A DNA stretch of 64,000 bases from Dactylorhiza incarnata (taxonomy: Eukaryota; Streptophyta; Magnoliopsida; Asparagales; Orchidaceae), in assembly GCA_033032865.1 (NCBI GenBank), contig JAWHQI010000257.1, forward strand, positions 62,001 through 126,000, in the 5' to 3' direction. This document shows, piece by piece, positions 1 through 11,568 of the stretch (the stretch's first letter is position 1; each line of letters starts with the position of its first letter). The notes under the pieces are model-generated. The model had not been told where the DNA came from, did no database searches, and saw only the letters and a list, made by a program, of their open reading frames with translations. Made by a program: the position numbers and the translations under genes.

Positions 1-1420
1 GATTGAGAAGGTATGGGGTTCCTCCGCCTCCAGGCGAGCTAGACTCCTAGGGCATGGACGGGTACTCCACCCCAAGTGGTTGGGAAGGGTGTTGAACTCA
101 TCTGCTCCTAGGTAAGCTAGGCCCCTAGGATGTGGATGAGTGTTCCACCGTCAGTTGGCATGAGATGGTGGAATTCCTCTGCCCCTAGGTGAAGGTAAAC
201 ACCTAAGGCGTGGATTGGATCTCTGCCTCAGTTGCTTTGATAAGATGGTTGATCCCCTCCCCCTCCAGGTGAGATCAGCTCCCTGATAGGTGAGGAGTTC
301 CCGCCTTCCACCTCAGGCCAAGTTCAATTCGACCTAAGGTGTTGAACTTTCTCCACCTCCAGCTGAGCTCGGCTCATAGGAGGGATGTTAAGTGGAGAAA
401 GGTTTGCCTTCCACCTCAGGTCGAGCTCGGCTCGACTAAGGGTGTTGAGTTTTTCTTCCACCTCAGGTCAAGTTCAATTCGACCTAAGGTGTTGAACTTT
501 CTCCACCTCCAGCTGAGCTCGGCTCAGAGGAGGGATGTTAAGTGGAGAAAGGTTTGCCTTCCACCTCAGGTCGAGCTCGGCTCGACTAAGGGTGTTGAGT
601 TTTTCTTCCACCTCAGGTCAAGTTCAATTCGACCTGAGGTGTTGAATTTTCTCCACCTCCAGCTGAGCTCGGCTCATAGGAGGGATGTTAAGTGGAGAAA
701 GGTTTGCCTTCCACCTCAGGTCGAGTTCGGCTCGACTAGAGGTGTTGAGTTGCCTTCCACCTCAGGTCGAGTTCGGCTCGACTAGAGGTGTTGAGTTGCC
801 TTCCACCCCAGGTCGAGCTCGGCTTGACTAAGGGTGTTGAGTTTTTCTTCCACCTCAGGTCAAGTTCAATTCGACCTAAGGTGTTGAACTTTCTCCACCT
901 CCAGCTGAGCTCGGCTCATAGGAGGGATGTTAAGTGGAGAAAGGTTTGCCTTCCACCTCAGGTCGAGCTCGGCTCGACTAAGGGTGTTGAGTTTTTCTTC
1001 CACCTCAGGTCAAGTTCAATTCGACCTAAGGTGTTGAACTTTCTCCACCTCCAGCTGAGCTCGGCTCATAGGAGGGATGTTAAGTGGAGAAAGGTTTACC
1101 TTCCACCTCAGGTCGAGTTCGGCTCGACTAGAGGTGTTGAGTTGCCTTCCACCTCAGGTCGAGTTCGGCTCGACTAGAGGTGTTGAGTTGCCTTCCACCT
1201 CAGGTCGAGTTCGGCTCGACTAGAGGTGTTGAGTTGCCTTCCACCCCAGGTCGAGCTCGGCTTGACTAAGGGTGTTGAGTTTTTCTTCCACCTCAGGTCA
1301 AGTTCAATTCGACCTAAGGTGTTGAACTTTCTCCACCTCCAGCTGAGCTCGGCTCATAAGAGGGATGTTAAGTGGGGAAAGGTCCGCCTTCCGCCTCGAG
1401 TTAGGTTCAGTTGAAAAACT
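1..1420. repeat. Tandem repeat field, 150-bp higher-order unit built from about 46-bp subunits
   Basis: The phrase GTTGAACTTTCTCC recurs at 341, 491, (variant) 641, 881, 1031 and 1321, so the basic period is 150 bp. Between copies, 46-bp subunits repeat (GGTGTTGAGTTGCCTTCCAC at 741, 787, and again near 1131-1230). Each subunit carries the partial palindrome TCGAGCTCGGCTCGA. Because 150 is a multiple of three, reading frames of 60-150 codons stay open by chance across the field; I do not regard them as genes. The first 300 bp hold more diverged copies of the same CTCC-rich motif. Confidence 0.85.
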
Positions 1421-1664
1421 CGGCAGGAGTATCCCGTTGGCAGAGCCCTTCGTGGATTCCCTAAGGTCCCACCTCCTCGTCAAATAGGTGGGTTGGACTT
1501 TCTTTCCGAGCTTAAGGCAAGCTCGAAAAGAGCGGGGATTGTGTACAACCCTCATATTTTTCGAGGCGGTGTGACCCGACGCAAGTGAGGGGGCTCAGTG
1601 GAACGACCCGTCAGAGGTCGTGAGCATCGAAAAGAGAAGGCCCGGGAGGGCAAACCTCCTTGGA

Positions 1665-2030
1665 CGAGTGGAACTTGGGTCAACTCGCCCAAGGCCCCTG
1701 GGCGAGTGGACCCTTGGTCCACTCGCCCAAGGACCCGGGCGAGTGGACCACTGGTCCACTCGCCTGAGTGGGGGGGGGGGGGGGGGGGGGCGAGTGGACC
1801 TTTGGGTCCACTCGCCCAGTGTGGGGGGCGAGTGGACCCAGGGTCCACTCGCCCCAAGCCTGCGGGCGATTGGACCACTGGTCCACTCGCCCGGGGGTGG
1901 GGGAACCTTGTGTCCACCCGCCCGGGTGGCTGGGCGAGTGGACCCATGGTCCACTCGCCCGGAAGGATGAGTGGACCGTAAGGTCCGCTCGCCCAGCTCG
2001 GGGGGTGGACCTTGGTCCATCCACCCGACC
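1665..2030. repeat. Array of about ten short palindromes (GGCGAGTGGACC / GGTCCACTCGCC)
   Basis: About ten imperfect copies of a 27-32-nt palindrome lie head to tail, for example near 1700, 1737, 1789, 1827, 1864, 1932 and 1969. The arms are GGCGAGTGGACC and GGTCCACTCGCC around a 2-5-nt variable centre. Centres differ between copies while arms are conserved or change together, as expected if pairing matters or if copies arose by amplification. A run of 21 G (1770-1790) sits inside the array. It ends about 130 bp upstream of a TATA box. Confidence 0.85.
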
Positions 2031-2103
2031 CCCGGTAAAGGGGGGGAGTGGATGTCTCATCCTCCACTCCCCCCCCCCTCTCGGTTCGGTCGTTCGGGTT
2101 CGT

Positions 2104-2148
2104 AATTGGGTTGCAGATAGCAGAATTTTGGCTATCCGCAACCCAATT
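2104..2148. other. Hairpin with 18-bp arms just upstream of the TATA box
   Basis: The left arm AATTGGGTTGCAGATAGC (2104-2121) pairs with 2131-2148 with one mismatch (A-C) across a 9-nt loop. The hairpin ends 11 bp before the TATA box at 2160. It may be a cruciform or a transcription-factor site in the LTR promoter; that role is inference. Confidence 0.8.
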
Positions 2149-2159
2149 ATTGGGAAGTC

Positions 2160-2167
2160 TATAAATA
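2160..2167 (+). promoter_or_regulatory. TATA box of the left LTR
   Basis: TATAAATA is followed by AGACCCCCATGG. It lies after GC-rich repeats and before a long untranslated stretch, the usual layout of U3 to R in plant LTRs. The start site would lie near 2190. It supports + orientation of this LTR. Confidence 0.6.
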
Positions 2168-2529
2168 GACCCCCATGGGCACCTTGGGAAGGGATGTTAC
2201 TACCCCCCCCCCCCCCTCCCTCGTGTGTGAGCAAGCACTACCCCTCCCCTCCCCTTGTCATCGAAGGTGGACGGTGAGGTGATCCTTAGTGCCCTCCAAG
2301 GTGCCCAGGCTCAGCATTGGCTTGGGAGGGGAAGCTCTCGTTGAACTTCCGGGTATGTGGTGGGACCTCCACGCTGCAGCTTAAGGGGTCCGTTCGTGGA
2401 CTTAGGTGTTCTTCAAGGGTGGGGTTCTTCCGCTCTCAGTAACTGGTCAAGGGTCTCGCTCAGGTCAAGTAAGGGTTAGCTGCATCCCCCTTGCGAACAT
2501 CGAGACCAGTTCTCTGGTTTCAACAAGCT

Positions 2530-2740
2530 TCGTTCGACAAATTTTTCTCAGCGGACTGAAGAATTATTGCCAGATCCAGTGCTCGACATTCTCTGAGCAG
2601 CGTTCGACAAATGGCAAGCAGCGTTCGACGAATTCCAGCCAGAGCTCGACAAATTCTATATTAAAGCTCAGTTCGACAAATACAAGTCCAGATTATTTAT
2701 ATCAGTTATTTTGTCAACTCTCTGAACACAGATCGACGAC
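2530..2740 (+). repeat. Dispersed GTTCGACAAAT motif cluster
   Basis: Six or more copies of GTTCGACAAAT or close variants (GTTCGACGAATT, GCTCGACAAATT, GATCGACGAC) recur every 20-50 bp downstream of the TATA box, in the presumed R-U5 part of the LTR. Similar GTTCGACGAA words occur in the unrelated LTRs at 9700-9810 and 30640-30740. Confidence 0.6.
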
Positions 2741-3499
2741 CTTAACAGATCTATTCAAGTACTTTTGGACGTATTCAGTCAGTTTAGTAAGGATATCTTA
2801 TTCATTTATTATATTCTTTTATTCCAAGACAAGAATAGTCGTTGACATTTAATGCTACGACATCTTTCACGACAAAGGAATCAAAAAGGACCTGCCAAAA
2901 TCGTTTTGGTGACTGTTACAGTTTCAAGAAGGATTTAAGCCAGAATAATATATTCCCTAAAAGCAGATGATTTGAATTTGAAATTAAAAAAAAAACTATC
3001 AAAGAAGGAAGTATATACGAAAAACAGTTGTACTCCTTTAAAGAGACACATCATTCACAGTAATTTTTTTGGGAAGTCTCTCAGAAATACAGTTCTTTAG
3101 AACAACAAGTATACAGAAGGATTCAGAAAAAGGAGAAGAAGAAGAAAACACATACAGAGAACATATACTTTCAGTCTTCTTCTTCCAAAAGGCAGCATCT
3201 TCATCTCTCTGAGAACAACATTCATTCTCTCAGATCTGCTGCAAGTTCAAATCTTCCAAAGAGCAACAACAATCTGAAGATTTACTTCTTTCAGATTAAT
3301 CTGCTACAGAAGATTTCTGTTTTAGAGAAAGCTTCATCCTCAAGCTGCCAACAACTTCAAACAGACAGGGGGAGCTTTCATCCTCAACATCCTTTGTCTT
3401 CTCTCAGAAATATTGACAGAGAAGAACACTCTAAACCTTCTTACCTTATCTTGTACAGGGTTAATTCTCCCTCCAAAAGTTTACACAGTGGTGGCAAGA

Positions 3500-3645
3500 C
3501 ACCTTATCAAAAAATCCTTGTGTGGTTTTTAAACACCTTATCAAAAGCTTATTGGTGTATGCACACCTTATCAAAAAGCCCCTGGTCTTGAGCAACTTAT
3601 CAAAAGCTCTGTGGTGTGTGGACACCTTATCAAAAACTCCTAGTG
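3500..3645 (+). repeat. Five tandem copies of an ACACCTTATCAAAA unit, about 30 bp period
   Basis: ACACCTTATCAAAA recurs near 3500, 3534, 3563, 3592 (AACTTATCAAAA) and 3621, with variable G/T-rich linkers. It belongs to the U5-like part of the left LTR. Between 2750 and 3500 I see only A-rich, unstructured sequence. Confidence 0.7.
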
Positions 3646-3906
3646 GATATCCTACCAGCTGTGGTAGAAGAGTAGACGTACCCAGATTTATTGAGCAACT
3701 ACTATAATTCCTTGTGTCCCCTGTGCTTGTGATTGTCTGTGTTGTTTCTGTGCTATGTGCTTTTCTTTATTCAAATTATATAACACACTCTGCATTACAC
3801 ATATATATACATCAGTATTTTAATTCCGCTTTAAAAACTAATAAAAAGTTTTAATACTCTATTCACCCCCCCTCTAGAGTAACTTAAGATCCAACCTCCA
3901 CTTTCA

Positions 3907-5590
3907 GGGTTCTTCCCCAAATGATTCATGCTCTGATTTTCGCATAAGAGTGTGTAGCGCTCCCGAGTGAAACTAAGCTCTTTGATGAATCTTTTCATCC
4001 AAAGAAGCTCTTTTCCAGCCTTAGTGACAACAATAAACTCTGTCTCCGTAGTCGACAGTGCAATGCACTTTTGCAGTCTCGACTGCCATGAAACAACTCC
4101 CCCTACAAATAGGATCAGGTACCATGAAGTCAATCTTCTGGAGTCCAAATCTTTATCCATATCAACATCAGTGTAGGCAGTAGCTCTGGCTCATTATCTC
4201 CAAACCTTAACGTCAAGTCTGACGTTCCATGTAGGTATCTTAGAATCCACTTCACAGCGCTCCAATGTTCTCTTCTAGGATTGAAGAGAAACCTACTAAC
4301 AGTGCCAATGACATGTGTTATATCTGGGCGTGTGCACACCATAACGTACATGAGATTACCAGCTGCAGAAGCATAATAGACCTTCTGCATCTCCTCTTTC
4401 TCTTCAGGTGTGCTCGGTCACTGGTCAGTGGTAAGTATGAAATGAGCTGCAAGGGGTGTGCTCACCTTCTTCTCCTGATCCATACTAAATCTCTGTAGCA
4501 CCTTCCTGATATATCTTTCCTGCGATAACCAAAGTAGCTTGGAGCCACTATCTCTCCGAATATGCATCCCTAGGATGGTCTTCGCAGCTCCCAAGCCCTT
4601 CATCATAAATGTGGAGCTCAACTGCCGCTTCAGCTCGGCAACTTATTTTGTGGTCGATGGACAGCGGGTTATAGGTGATAGATGTCAAGACGCAATGATC
4701 AAGGGTGGTCCTCCTGAAGTCGATCTCCCCCATAATGGCATCGAACTTCTTGTGCCACTATTGTGGGGCCTGCTTCAGGTCATATAAGCTCTTCTTCAGG
4801 AGACATACCCGACTCTCTTTGCCTTTGATCATGAATTCTTCAGGTTGCTCCATATAAAGCTCCTCTTCAAGATTGTCATGCATAAAGGCGGTCTTAACAT
4901 CTATCTGCTCAATCTCCAGGTCTAGTCTCGCAGCAAGGCCAAGAACATCCTGGTTAGACCACATCTTCACAATAGGAGAGAAGATCTCATCGAAATCAAC
5001 TCCCTGTTTCTGATAGAAACCCTTCACCTTTAATCTTGCCTTGTATCTGAGTGGTGTCAAGGGGTCTCCCGACTTTACTCTAAAAATCCACTGATTCTTC
5101 AGAGCCTTCTTGCCCTTAGGCAACCGTACTAGCTCATAGGTGTGGTTCTCATGCAGAGATTGCATCTCCTCCTGCATAACAACCATCCACTCTTTCTTCT
5201 ATGAGCTCTGTACCGCTTCATCAAAACATTCGGGTTCCTCCGCATCAGTCAACAAAATATACTCAATAGCAGAGTATCTCAAAGATGGTTGTCTGACTCG
5301 ATAAAACCTCCGTGGAGCGAGCTCACCTGCTGGTATAGGCACATCATCAGTGATGTCCTCCATAGGCTCGCCATCAGTAGTGTTCTCATGGTCTGGAAGT
5401 GGCTCAGTGCCATGCACTGGATCAGGTTCTGCGGCCTCCTTAGTATCATCACTTCTAATTATAGGATACTCTTTATCAGTGCGAGAGTCAACTTTCTCAG
5501 TCTTCTCAAGATCAACCACAGTCTGATCCTCACAAAATATGGCGTCGCGACTGCGTACAAGCTTCTTCGCAATTAGGTCAAAGAACCTAT
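3907..5590 (-). pseudogene. pol: Copia-1 integrase C-terminus, reverse transcriptase and RNase H (broken)
   Basis: On the minus strand, 5590-5520 encodes the end of integrase (KKLVRSRDAIF). It is followed by the acidic linker (5519-5199) and the RT N-terminus (5186-4758: ENHTYELVRLPKGKKALKNQ, then DVKTAFMHDNLEEELYMEQP with the first catalytic Asp). Beyond 4757 the frame shifts, and the segment where YVDD is expected is replaced by an unrelated-looking reading. RT resumes at about 4621 (MMKGLGAAKTILGMHIRRD). The RNase H region (4390-4130: PDITHVIGTVSRF) frameshifts into 4160-3911 (CIALSTTETEF, then KNP). The remaining RNase H C-terminus is missing where the left LTR begins. It cannot encode an active enzyme. 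Confidence 0.88.
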
Positions 5591-6354
5591 TGTAACATCT
5601 CTCAAATAACTAGACCCCCAAGATGGTTTTGTCATGACTAGGTCATGACAAAACCATAGAAAGCACAAAAGACTATGTGAACTTAGACAAGGAGGAAAAT
5701 CACAGTGGTCTACAAATAGCTATTTCCAATTACCAAGCCTAGGGTTGGACTTTAGGGACTCACCTTGACCCTTAGACCCCACCATGACATCCCTAACCCA
5801 TTAAGGGGTCCCTTAGAGCACCAAGGACCCCTGGGGTCAACCAAAGTGGCCAAGTTGACCAAAGTCAACCCTAACCCTAAAATGGTCAAAGTGGTCTAAT
5901 TAGGGTCAATTCACCTTCACCATGCCAAATTGACCTTACAACTACCCTTATAAGGATATTAGGAACCCAATTGACCAAAATACCTCATCATGGGGCCACC
6001 AATTTGGTCAATTTAACCTAAGTCAACTATAACCCTATTTTGGTCAAAGTGGCCTATTAAGGGTCAATTGGCCCTCACTTTGCCAAATTGACCCTACCTA
6101 GACCTTCCTAACCCTTAAGAGAGGCCAATGGGTCACTAGCCACCCATTGGGGTCAACCCAAATGGTCAAATTAACAAAAGTCAACTCCGCCCTAAATTTA
6201 GGTCAAAATGACCTATTTTGACCTAATCAAGCCCAATCCACTTGGGCTAGACCAAATTGAGGTGGTCCATTAGCTATTGGAGTTGGGGGATACTAAATTG
6301 ACCATTCAATTAGGAAATTTGGCCAGGAGAGAGAAAGCCTCAATTTGAAAGAGA

Positions 6355-6356
<2 letters not shown>

Positions 6357-6389
<33 letters not shown>
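6357..6389. repeat. Run of 33 G
   Basis: An uninterrupted G tract follows a short GA run and precedes TGGGGGG. Length is likely unstable and may be imprecise in the assembly. Confidence 0.9.
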
Positions 6390-6390
<1 letters not shown>

Positions 6391-9300
6391 GGGGGGATTA
6401 ATGGGGAGGAAGAAGAAACCTTCAATCTCCCCCATTAATGTCCCTATTCATCTGCTCTTGGGGAGAAGATGAGTTCCCAGGCTCCTCCCGGCCAAATTAG
6501 GGCCATATTCACCTCCCTCAATCAAAACCGAAATCCTCCCTTAATGGTCATTAATGGAATTTCGAGAAACCTGCCCCCTTGCCTCAATTGACCTCTTTAA
6601 CACCCTTAAAGCATGACAAGGAGGAAAACCCTACACTCCTCTGAAGAATTCGAGCCCTCTGAGTGAAGAATTGGCATGGCTCCAAGGCGCACTCTCCCTC
6701 CCATGGCCAACCCGAGAAACACCAGGGCTAATGCCCAATCAAAGGTCTGATCCTCTTCTCCTCCCCTAGTGCTAGATCTACCTCGATTTGGGGCTTGATT
6801 CGAGCCAAATTAGGCTCGAATCAAGCATCCCAAGGGGCTCGTTTTCGAGCTCCTTTACTCTCTCCGAAATCCCCACTCTGACCACGACCGTCCGGCAAAG
6901 GACCCCCTATCGCCGGCCACCACCTCGTCGAAGGTGGTGGTGGCACTTGCCGACCGAGGAGAGGTGAGGGTGGCCGAGAAATCAGCCCGCAAAAGCACAT
7001 AGGACGGGCTATTGTGAGACGTCCAGTAATTGGGGACGATGACAGGGAGCTGTCTGATCTGGCGTGATCTGCTATTCGCAGACCTAGATGAATTAATATC
7101 TATGATATTTGATTTCTTGTCACAGGTTATGTAGTGTTTAGTTTAATTTATTAAAAAAAACTTAGGCTCTGATTTAGAAAAGGTAGTCTACATGATAGTT
7201 GTAGGCCATGAGGTCTACTTTATTTTAAAATTTGCTTCACACCATTTGAGTCAGTGGTCTGATCATGACACTAAAAATGGTGCAACATATACAAAGGGGT
7301 GACCAGAACTTGATTTTGTGTGCCCTCATCAATTCAGTCATCCAAATGTCTTGAAAATTGAAACATGAGCTATTTGTACCCACACCCTAATTAGCATATC
7401 CAAAAATGAGAAGTTTTGGAGGAAATTTTTCTAAGGTTTTTGCAAAAATTTCATAATCCATGTATCAATTAATAATAGGGTCTAGTGACATCCAAACACC
7501 ACCAAATTTTGGTGAGTGGTCCTTGGGGTCATATTATGTCTCTGGTAAAAATTTCATCTCATTTGAGATTGATTTGGTTGGGTATTTAACTAACCCAATA
7601 TTGGTCAAACTAAGGGTTAAAAGGTCAAAAGTGCACTTGTTGTGTTGAATGGTCAAATCTCATCCAAAAATGATGAAACCTTGACCACTAATTTAATATC
7701 ACATAAAACACCCCCTCCCAAGATTTGGGGTGATTTGGAGTAGTTGTGCCTTAGAACTCTAGTTCAAACCTTAGGGTTATATATTGAACCCATTGAAGGA
7801 CATAAACTCATACGTCCTTGGATTGGCTTGAAATTTGGTAGAGAAGTTCATAGGGTGCTGTCAAGCCCTAGGTAATTTACTTGGAATTTTTGGAGACTTA
7901 TATTCTCTCTGATTAATTAAGAATCATTTAGGGCTCTTCCTTTCAAGAAGGAATTACATGTTCATATAACCTAGGATGATTATGAAACTTTGTCAGTAGG
8001 TGTATATTGATGCTATTGTCCTCAGATAATTTTGCCAAGAATTTCGAAGTGTTATTTATGGTTCTTCATTTATAACCCTCAATCTTTGCCCTAGTTGTAT
8101 AAAAATTAATTATGGATTTAATACTCACTGAAAAATTATGGAAATTGGTCAAAAAGCTTGTTAGGCCAAACACATGATATACTAATTTTAGAATAATTTA
8201 TGGAGTTATTTATATATGGTTCTCTTCACAAAGTGCCCTAAGACTAATTTGTTTAAATATTGGAATTATGTGGTCAAATGGATTTAGAAAATTATGGAAG
8301 TCCACTAGTGAACTTTTCTGACCATTTGGACACCAACTAATTTTCTTGTAATTGTTGAATAAGAATTTCTAGTAGCTTCTTTGTTAATCATTGATCTTGA
8401 TTAATTAGTTAATATTTTAATTGAAGGTCAAAATCTTTCTGGAAAATTGTGAAATTCAGGTTTGGCTGTTATTTAGTTGTACAAATTTTAGTGAAGTCAT
8501 ACCATGTCAGAAAACCATACTTGATGTACAAAATCATAGGTTCCCTGATTTTGGAGAAATTATAATAAATACCAAGTTATGTAGTAAAATTATAAACTTC
8601 TGGAGATGGTGTTATAATGTCATAACTCACCCTCAATAAGAATCTTGAGTCATTTTGATGATTGTTTGGAGTACCTCCTCTCATACACCTCATATAACTC
8701 ATTTGGTCTGCGTATAGTAAAACTGCAAAACTTAAGTAACTTGTAGACCATAAGGTGGGAATGGGAGGTAGACGGTGTACTTAGTCTGGTTGAGGAGACT
8801 TGAGGTCACCAACAAAAGTTTATATGTTGAGTGTGCCCGATAAGCTAAGGGGCAAGGTTATGCTCGGGATCGACGAAAGATCATCTTTCCCCTTAGAGAG
8901 TCATAAAATACTTAGGGTTAATCCAAGTGTAATGATAAGAGGGGTATTTTTATGGGTAGTTACCAATAACATTAAGTGTCTTGAGAAAGAGAGGTTTGAG
9001 CTATCATCCCATCGTACCTCCTAGTACTGCTGCGAGCTCCTCACATGGTAGACCTCGGGAAGTACAAGATTAACCCTAAACTGCAGGAATAAACTGTTAT
9101 GCAAGATTGTCTTAATAATCCACACACCACACCCTGTGGTCACGGGAGGTTAGTTGGTTGTTCTTATGAGCGGTAAGCTCGGTGGTTGTAGGAGCGGACT
9201 AATTAGTCTGGTGAGCTTGTGACACAGAAATGGTTCTTGGATGGGCAGGTTAGCCCGTGGAGCTTATGACTCAGAGATATAAATTGTATTCATAAATGTA

Positions 9301-9412
9301 TGTGCATAAGGTGGTGGGTCTTTAGTATTAACGGTCGTCGCACTGACGTCGATATTTTGGCTCGGTAGGTGTGGTTAACACTTTACCAAGAAAAAGTCTG
9401 TTGGACTGGCCA

Positions 9413-11568
9413 TGTAACACCCCAGGTTTCGCTGAGCGCGGAGGCTGGAATGCCTAAGGCTAGTACATGTTTTATGTATCTGGAAGCTAGCGCCGGCGTT
9501 AGCTATTAACGTAGGCGTTAGCTGCCCCGTCGGGTAAAGCACCTATTGCGATGGTATTCATCCAAGGGAGTTCCGTCGAAGGCAGTTCGTCGAAGAGAGT
9601 TCGGAACCGTTGGGTCGTTGAGTTGGCTTCGTCGAAGGGGACTTCGTCGAGGAGCTAACGCAGGCGTTAGCACTAACGCCGGAGTTTCGTCGAAGGGAGT
9701 TTCATCGAAGGGAGTTTTGTCGAAGGGAGTTCGTCGAAGGGAGTTCGACGAAGGGAGTTCGTCGAAGGGAGTTCGACGAAGGGAGTTCGTCGAAGGGAGT
9801 TCGACGAAGAGCTAATGCGGGCGCTAGCGCTAACGCCGGCGTTAGTTGACGGAACCTGTTCCGTAAGTAGCGTTTCTTGGACGTCCGATCTGTTTGGATC
9901 TTGATCCTAAGGTCTAGATAAGTGCGTCCTAAGGCTCTTTTTAGGGCAGAGAAGTTCTATTCTCATTTCATTAAGTCCTTTGTGCTTTTGGAGGCTTAGA
10001 AGAGAGGTAGGGTTTGGAGGAAGAAGAAGGCTAGATCCGCCAATGTTGCAGCACATGAGCTCCGTTCGCCGATCCGAGACCAGATCCGTGGAGAGGACTA
10101 GAAGGCGCTTCTTTCTATTCGTGCCTTTCAACCGATCAATGACGAGGAAGAGAACTCTTAGGGTAACGACATCTCTCCTCCCAGTTTTAGGATGCGTGCA
10201 TGACATCTTTGCTTTTACCTTCTCTTTTCTGAAATTTATGGCATCAGATCTCTCAAATGAGAGGGGTTTGGGTCGCCTTGGTTCAAGAAGAACCATCGGG
10301 TTGATTGAGTCCGTCCCCGATATGATTTTGCACTAGAAATCCCCTCCGTTAGTGGATTAGGCATTTTGGGTGAAACCGAAATCGTGACCGGTGATCCGAT
10401 TCGGTGATGTTGCTTAACGTGCATTTTAGAGATTTTGCTAGAAATCGGATGAAGGCGAAAACGTCGTATGTGTTGCCCTTATGTTTCGTGTGAGAATGAA
10501 CGCTGGTTTGGAAAGGGTAATTTTTTGTGTATGTGAAGGCGTGACTTTGTCTTTGTGGTCGGCTGGCTAGCCCGTGAATGCTTGGATTCATGTGGGGAGA
10601 GTGTCCCGGCAAGACAAGTCCCCTTTTGGGCTAACTGACGAGAACAAGTATGCTGATGCGCCCGTTGGCAAGATGAGCCATGTAAGGGGTGAGGTCTCAG
10701 TGGAGTTCTTGGATTTTGGCTTAGTGATTGTGGCGAGAACAAGTATGTTGATGCGCCTGTTGGCAAGATGAGTCATGTAAGGGGTGAGGTCTCAGTGGAG
10801 TTCTTGGCCTTGGGCTTGTACGCCCGTGGGGGGAATGATAAGTACCATTGGTTTGTTATGAAATGTTGATGTGTGTTGTTGTGTTAGAAGCATATACGCC
10901 ATAGGGTGCCTTGGGTGAAACCCAGGTTTGCATACATGCTGCATTGCTAGATCCCGTTACTTTTTTTGCTCAACATAGAAACGTGGATGATGATTGTGAC
11001 ACTCATGCCTGTCGTGTTTATGTTAATACTGTTTATTACATTTGCATACAAAGTGCTGACTTGCAGGGTGATGTAGTTCCCCGGGGTCCACTAGGACGAC
11101 CGGGAGGAGGGGTGTTGTTACACCGTTGTTGGTCAGCCAAAGCTGACCCTCGTTATACCATTCTTTGTGATTTGGATGCAGGGCAAGGATCGCGGGCTGG
11201 ACCTAGCTCGCCGGCCAGAAAGGCCTAAGCTTCATGAAGTGCACTTTTCATGCATTCTTGTTTGATTATGATGTCTTTACCTGTTCCGGCTTGCATGCCG
11301 AGGTATCTTAGGATTGTGATGATCTGTTGGACATTTTATGCCCTTTTTATTTTGACTTGAGTATGAGTTTTGTAAGGCCTTAAGGCCGTAGTACTCTTAT
11401 GTAGATGTGGACAACATCTGTAGTTTATTTAATGTAACCGCTGTGTTGGTTCTGAGTTTTGAGATGGTTAGATCTATATCAATTTTTAATACTAAAGCTG
11501 TGGCGATTATATGTTGTGGGGTCTCGGCCGGACCTATATTATATAGTCATTGCAGGGGAGGTGTTACA
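9413..11568 (+). mobile_element. Solo LTR, 2156 bp, with GGCCA target duplication
   Basis: It begins TGTAACACC and ends GGTGTTACA, a perfect 9-bp terminal inverted repeat. It is flanked by GGCCA at 9408-9412 and 11569-11573. No protein domain is present. TGTAACACC ends are common in chromovirus-type (Tekay/Del) gypsy LTRs, so that assignment is plausible but not proven. A direct repeat of about 100 bp lies at 10655-10805 (AGAACAAGTATG(C/T)TGATGCGCC, then GGGGTGAGGTCTCAGTGGAG). It arose presumably by recombination between two LTRs of a full element. Confidence 0.85.
9486..9870. repeat. GC-rich palindromes and GTTCGTCGAAGG repeats in the solo LTR
   Basis: GCTAGCGCCGGCGTTAGC (9486-9503), related copies near 9650, and the perfect 16-bp palindrome CTAACGCCGGCGTTAG (9830-9845) bracket a field of about ten copies of AGGGAGTTCGTCGA or its relative AGGGAGTTCGACGA (9560-9808). 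The frame through the field (9546-9815) is open only because of the repeats. Confidence 0.8.

Larger units (their letters stand above)
1..3906 (+). mobile_element. Long LTR (3' or solo) of an unclassified LTR retrotransposon, left end outside window
   Basis: This stretch has no credible coding region. It holds a tandem repeat field, a palindrome array, a hairpin and a TATA box in + orientation. It ends with a C-rich block (CACCCCCCCTCTAGAGTAAC, about 3865-3884) of the kind I associate with the 3' end of some copia LTRs. At about 3906 the sequence changes abruptly into the RNase H region of the minus-strand Copia-1, so this unit was inserted into Copia-1. A terminal CA at 3905-3906 and a target duplication GGGTT (3907-3911) are possible, but the left copy is outside the window. 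No primer site follows the end, which suits a 3' or solo LTR. The exact right boundary and the family are uncertain. Confidence 0.5.

Noticed and set aside
339..1414. Consecutive open frames of 62-148 codons in the left tandem field
   Set aside because: They simply translate the 150-bp repeat, whose length is a multiple of three. No domain, start context or codon pattern supports a gene.
1552..2277. Long Pro/Gly-rich frames on both strands over the palindrome array
   Set aside because: Palindromes produce mirrored frames on both strands, and the homopolymer G run is inside them.
5860..5880. Telomere-like CCCTAACCCTAA
   Set aside because: Only one and a half units in TTGACC-rich LTR sequence; too short to mean telomeric DNA.
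9546..9815. Repeat protein of 89 codons
   Set aside because: It translates the AGGGAGTTCGTCGA repeat field in a solo LTR.
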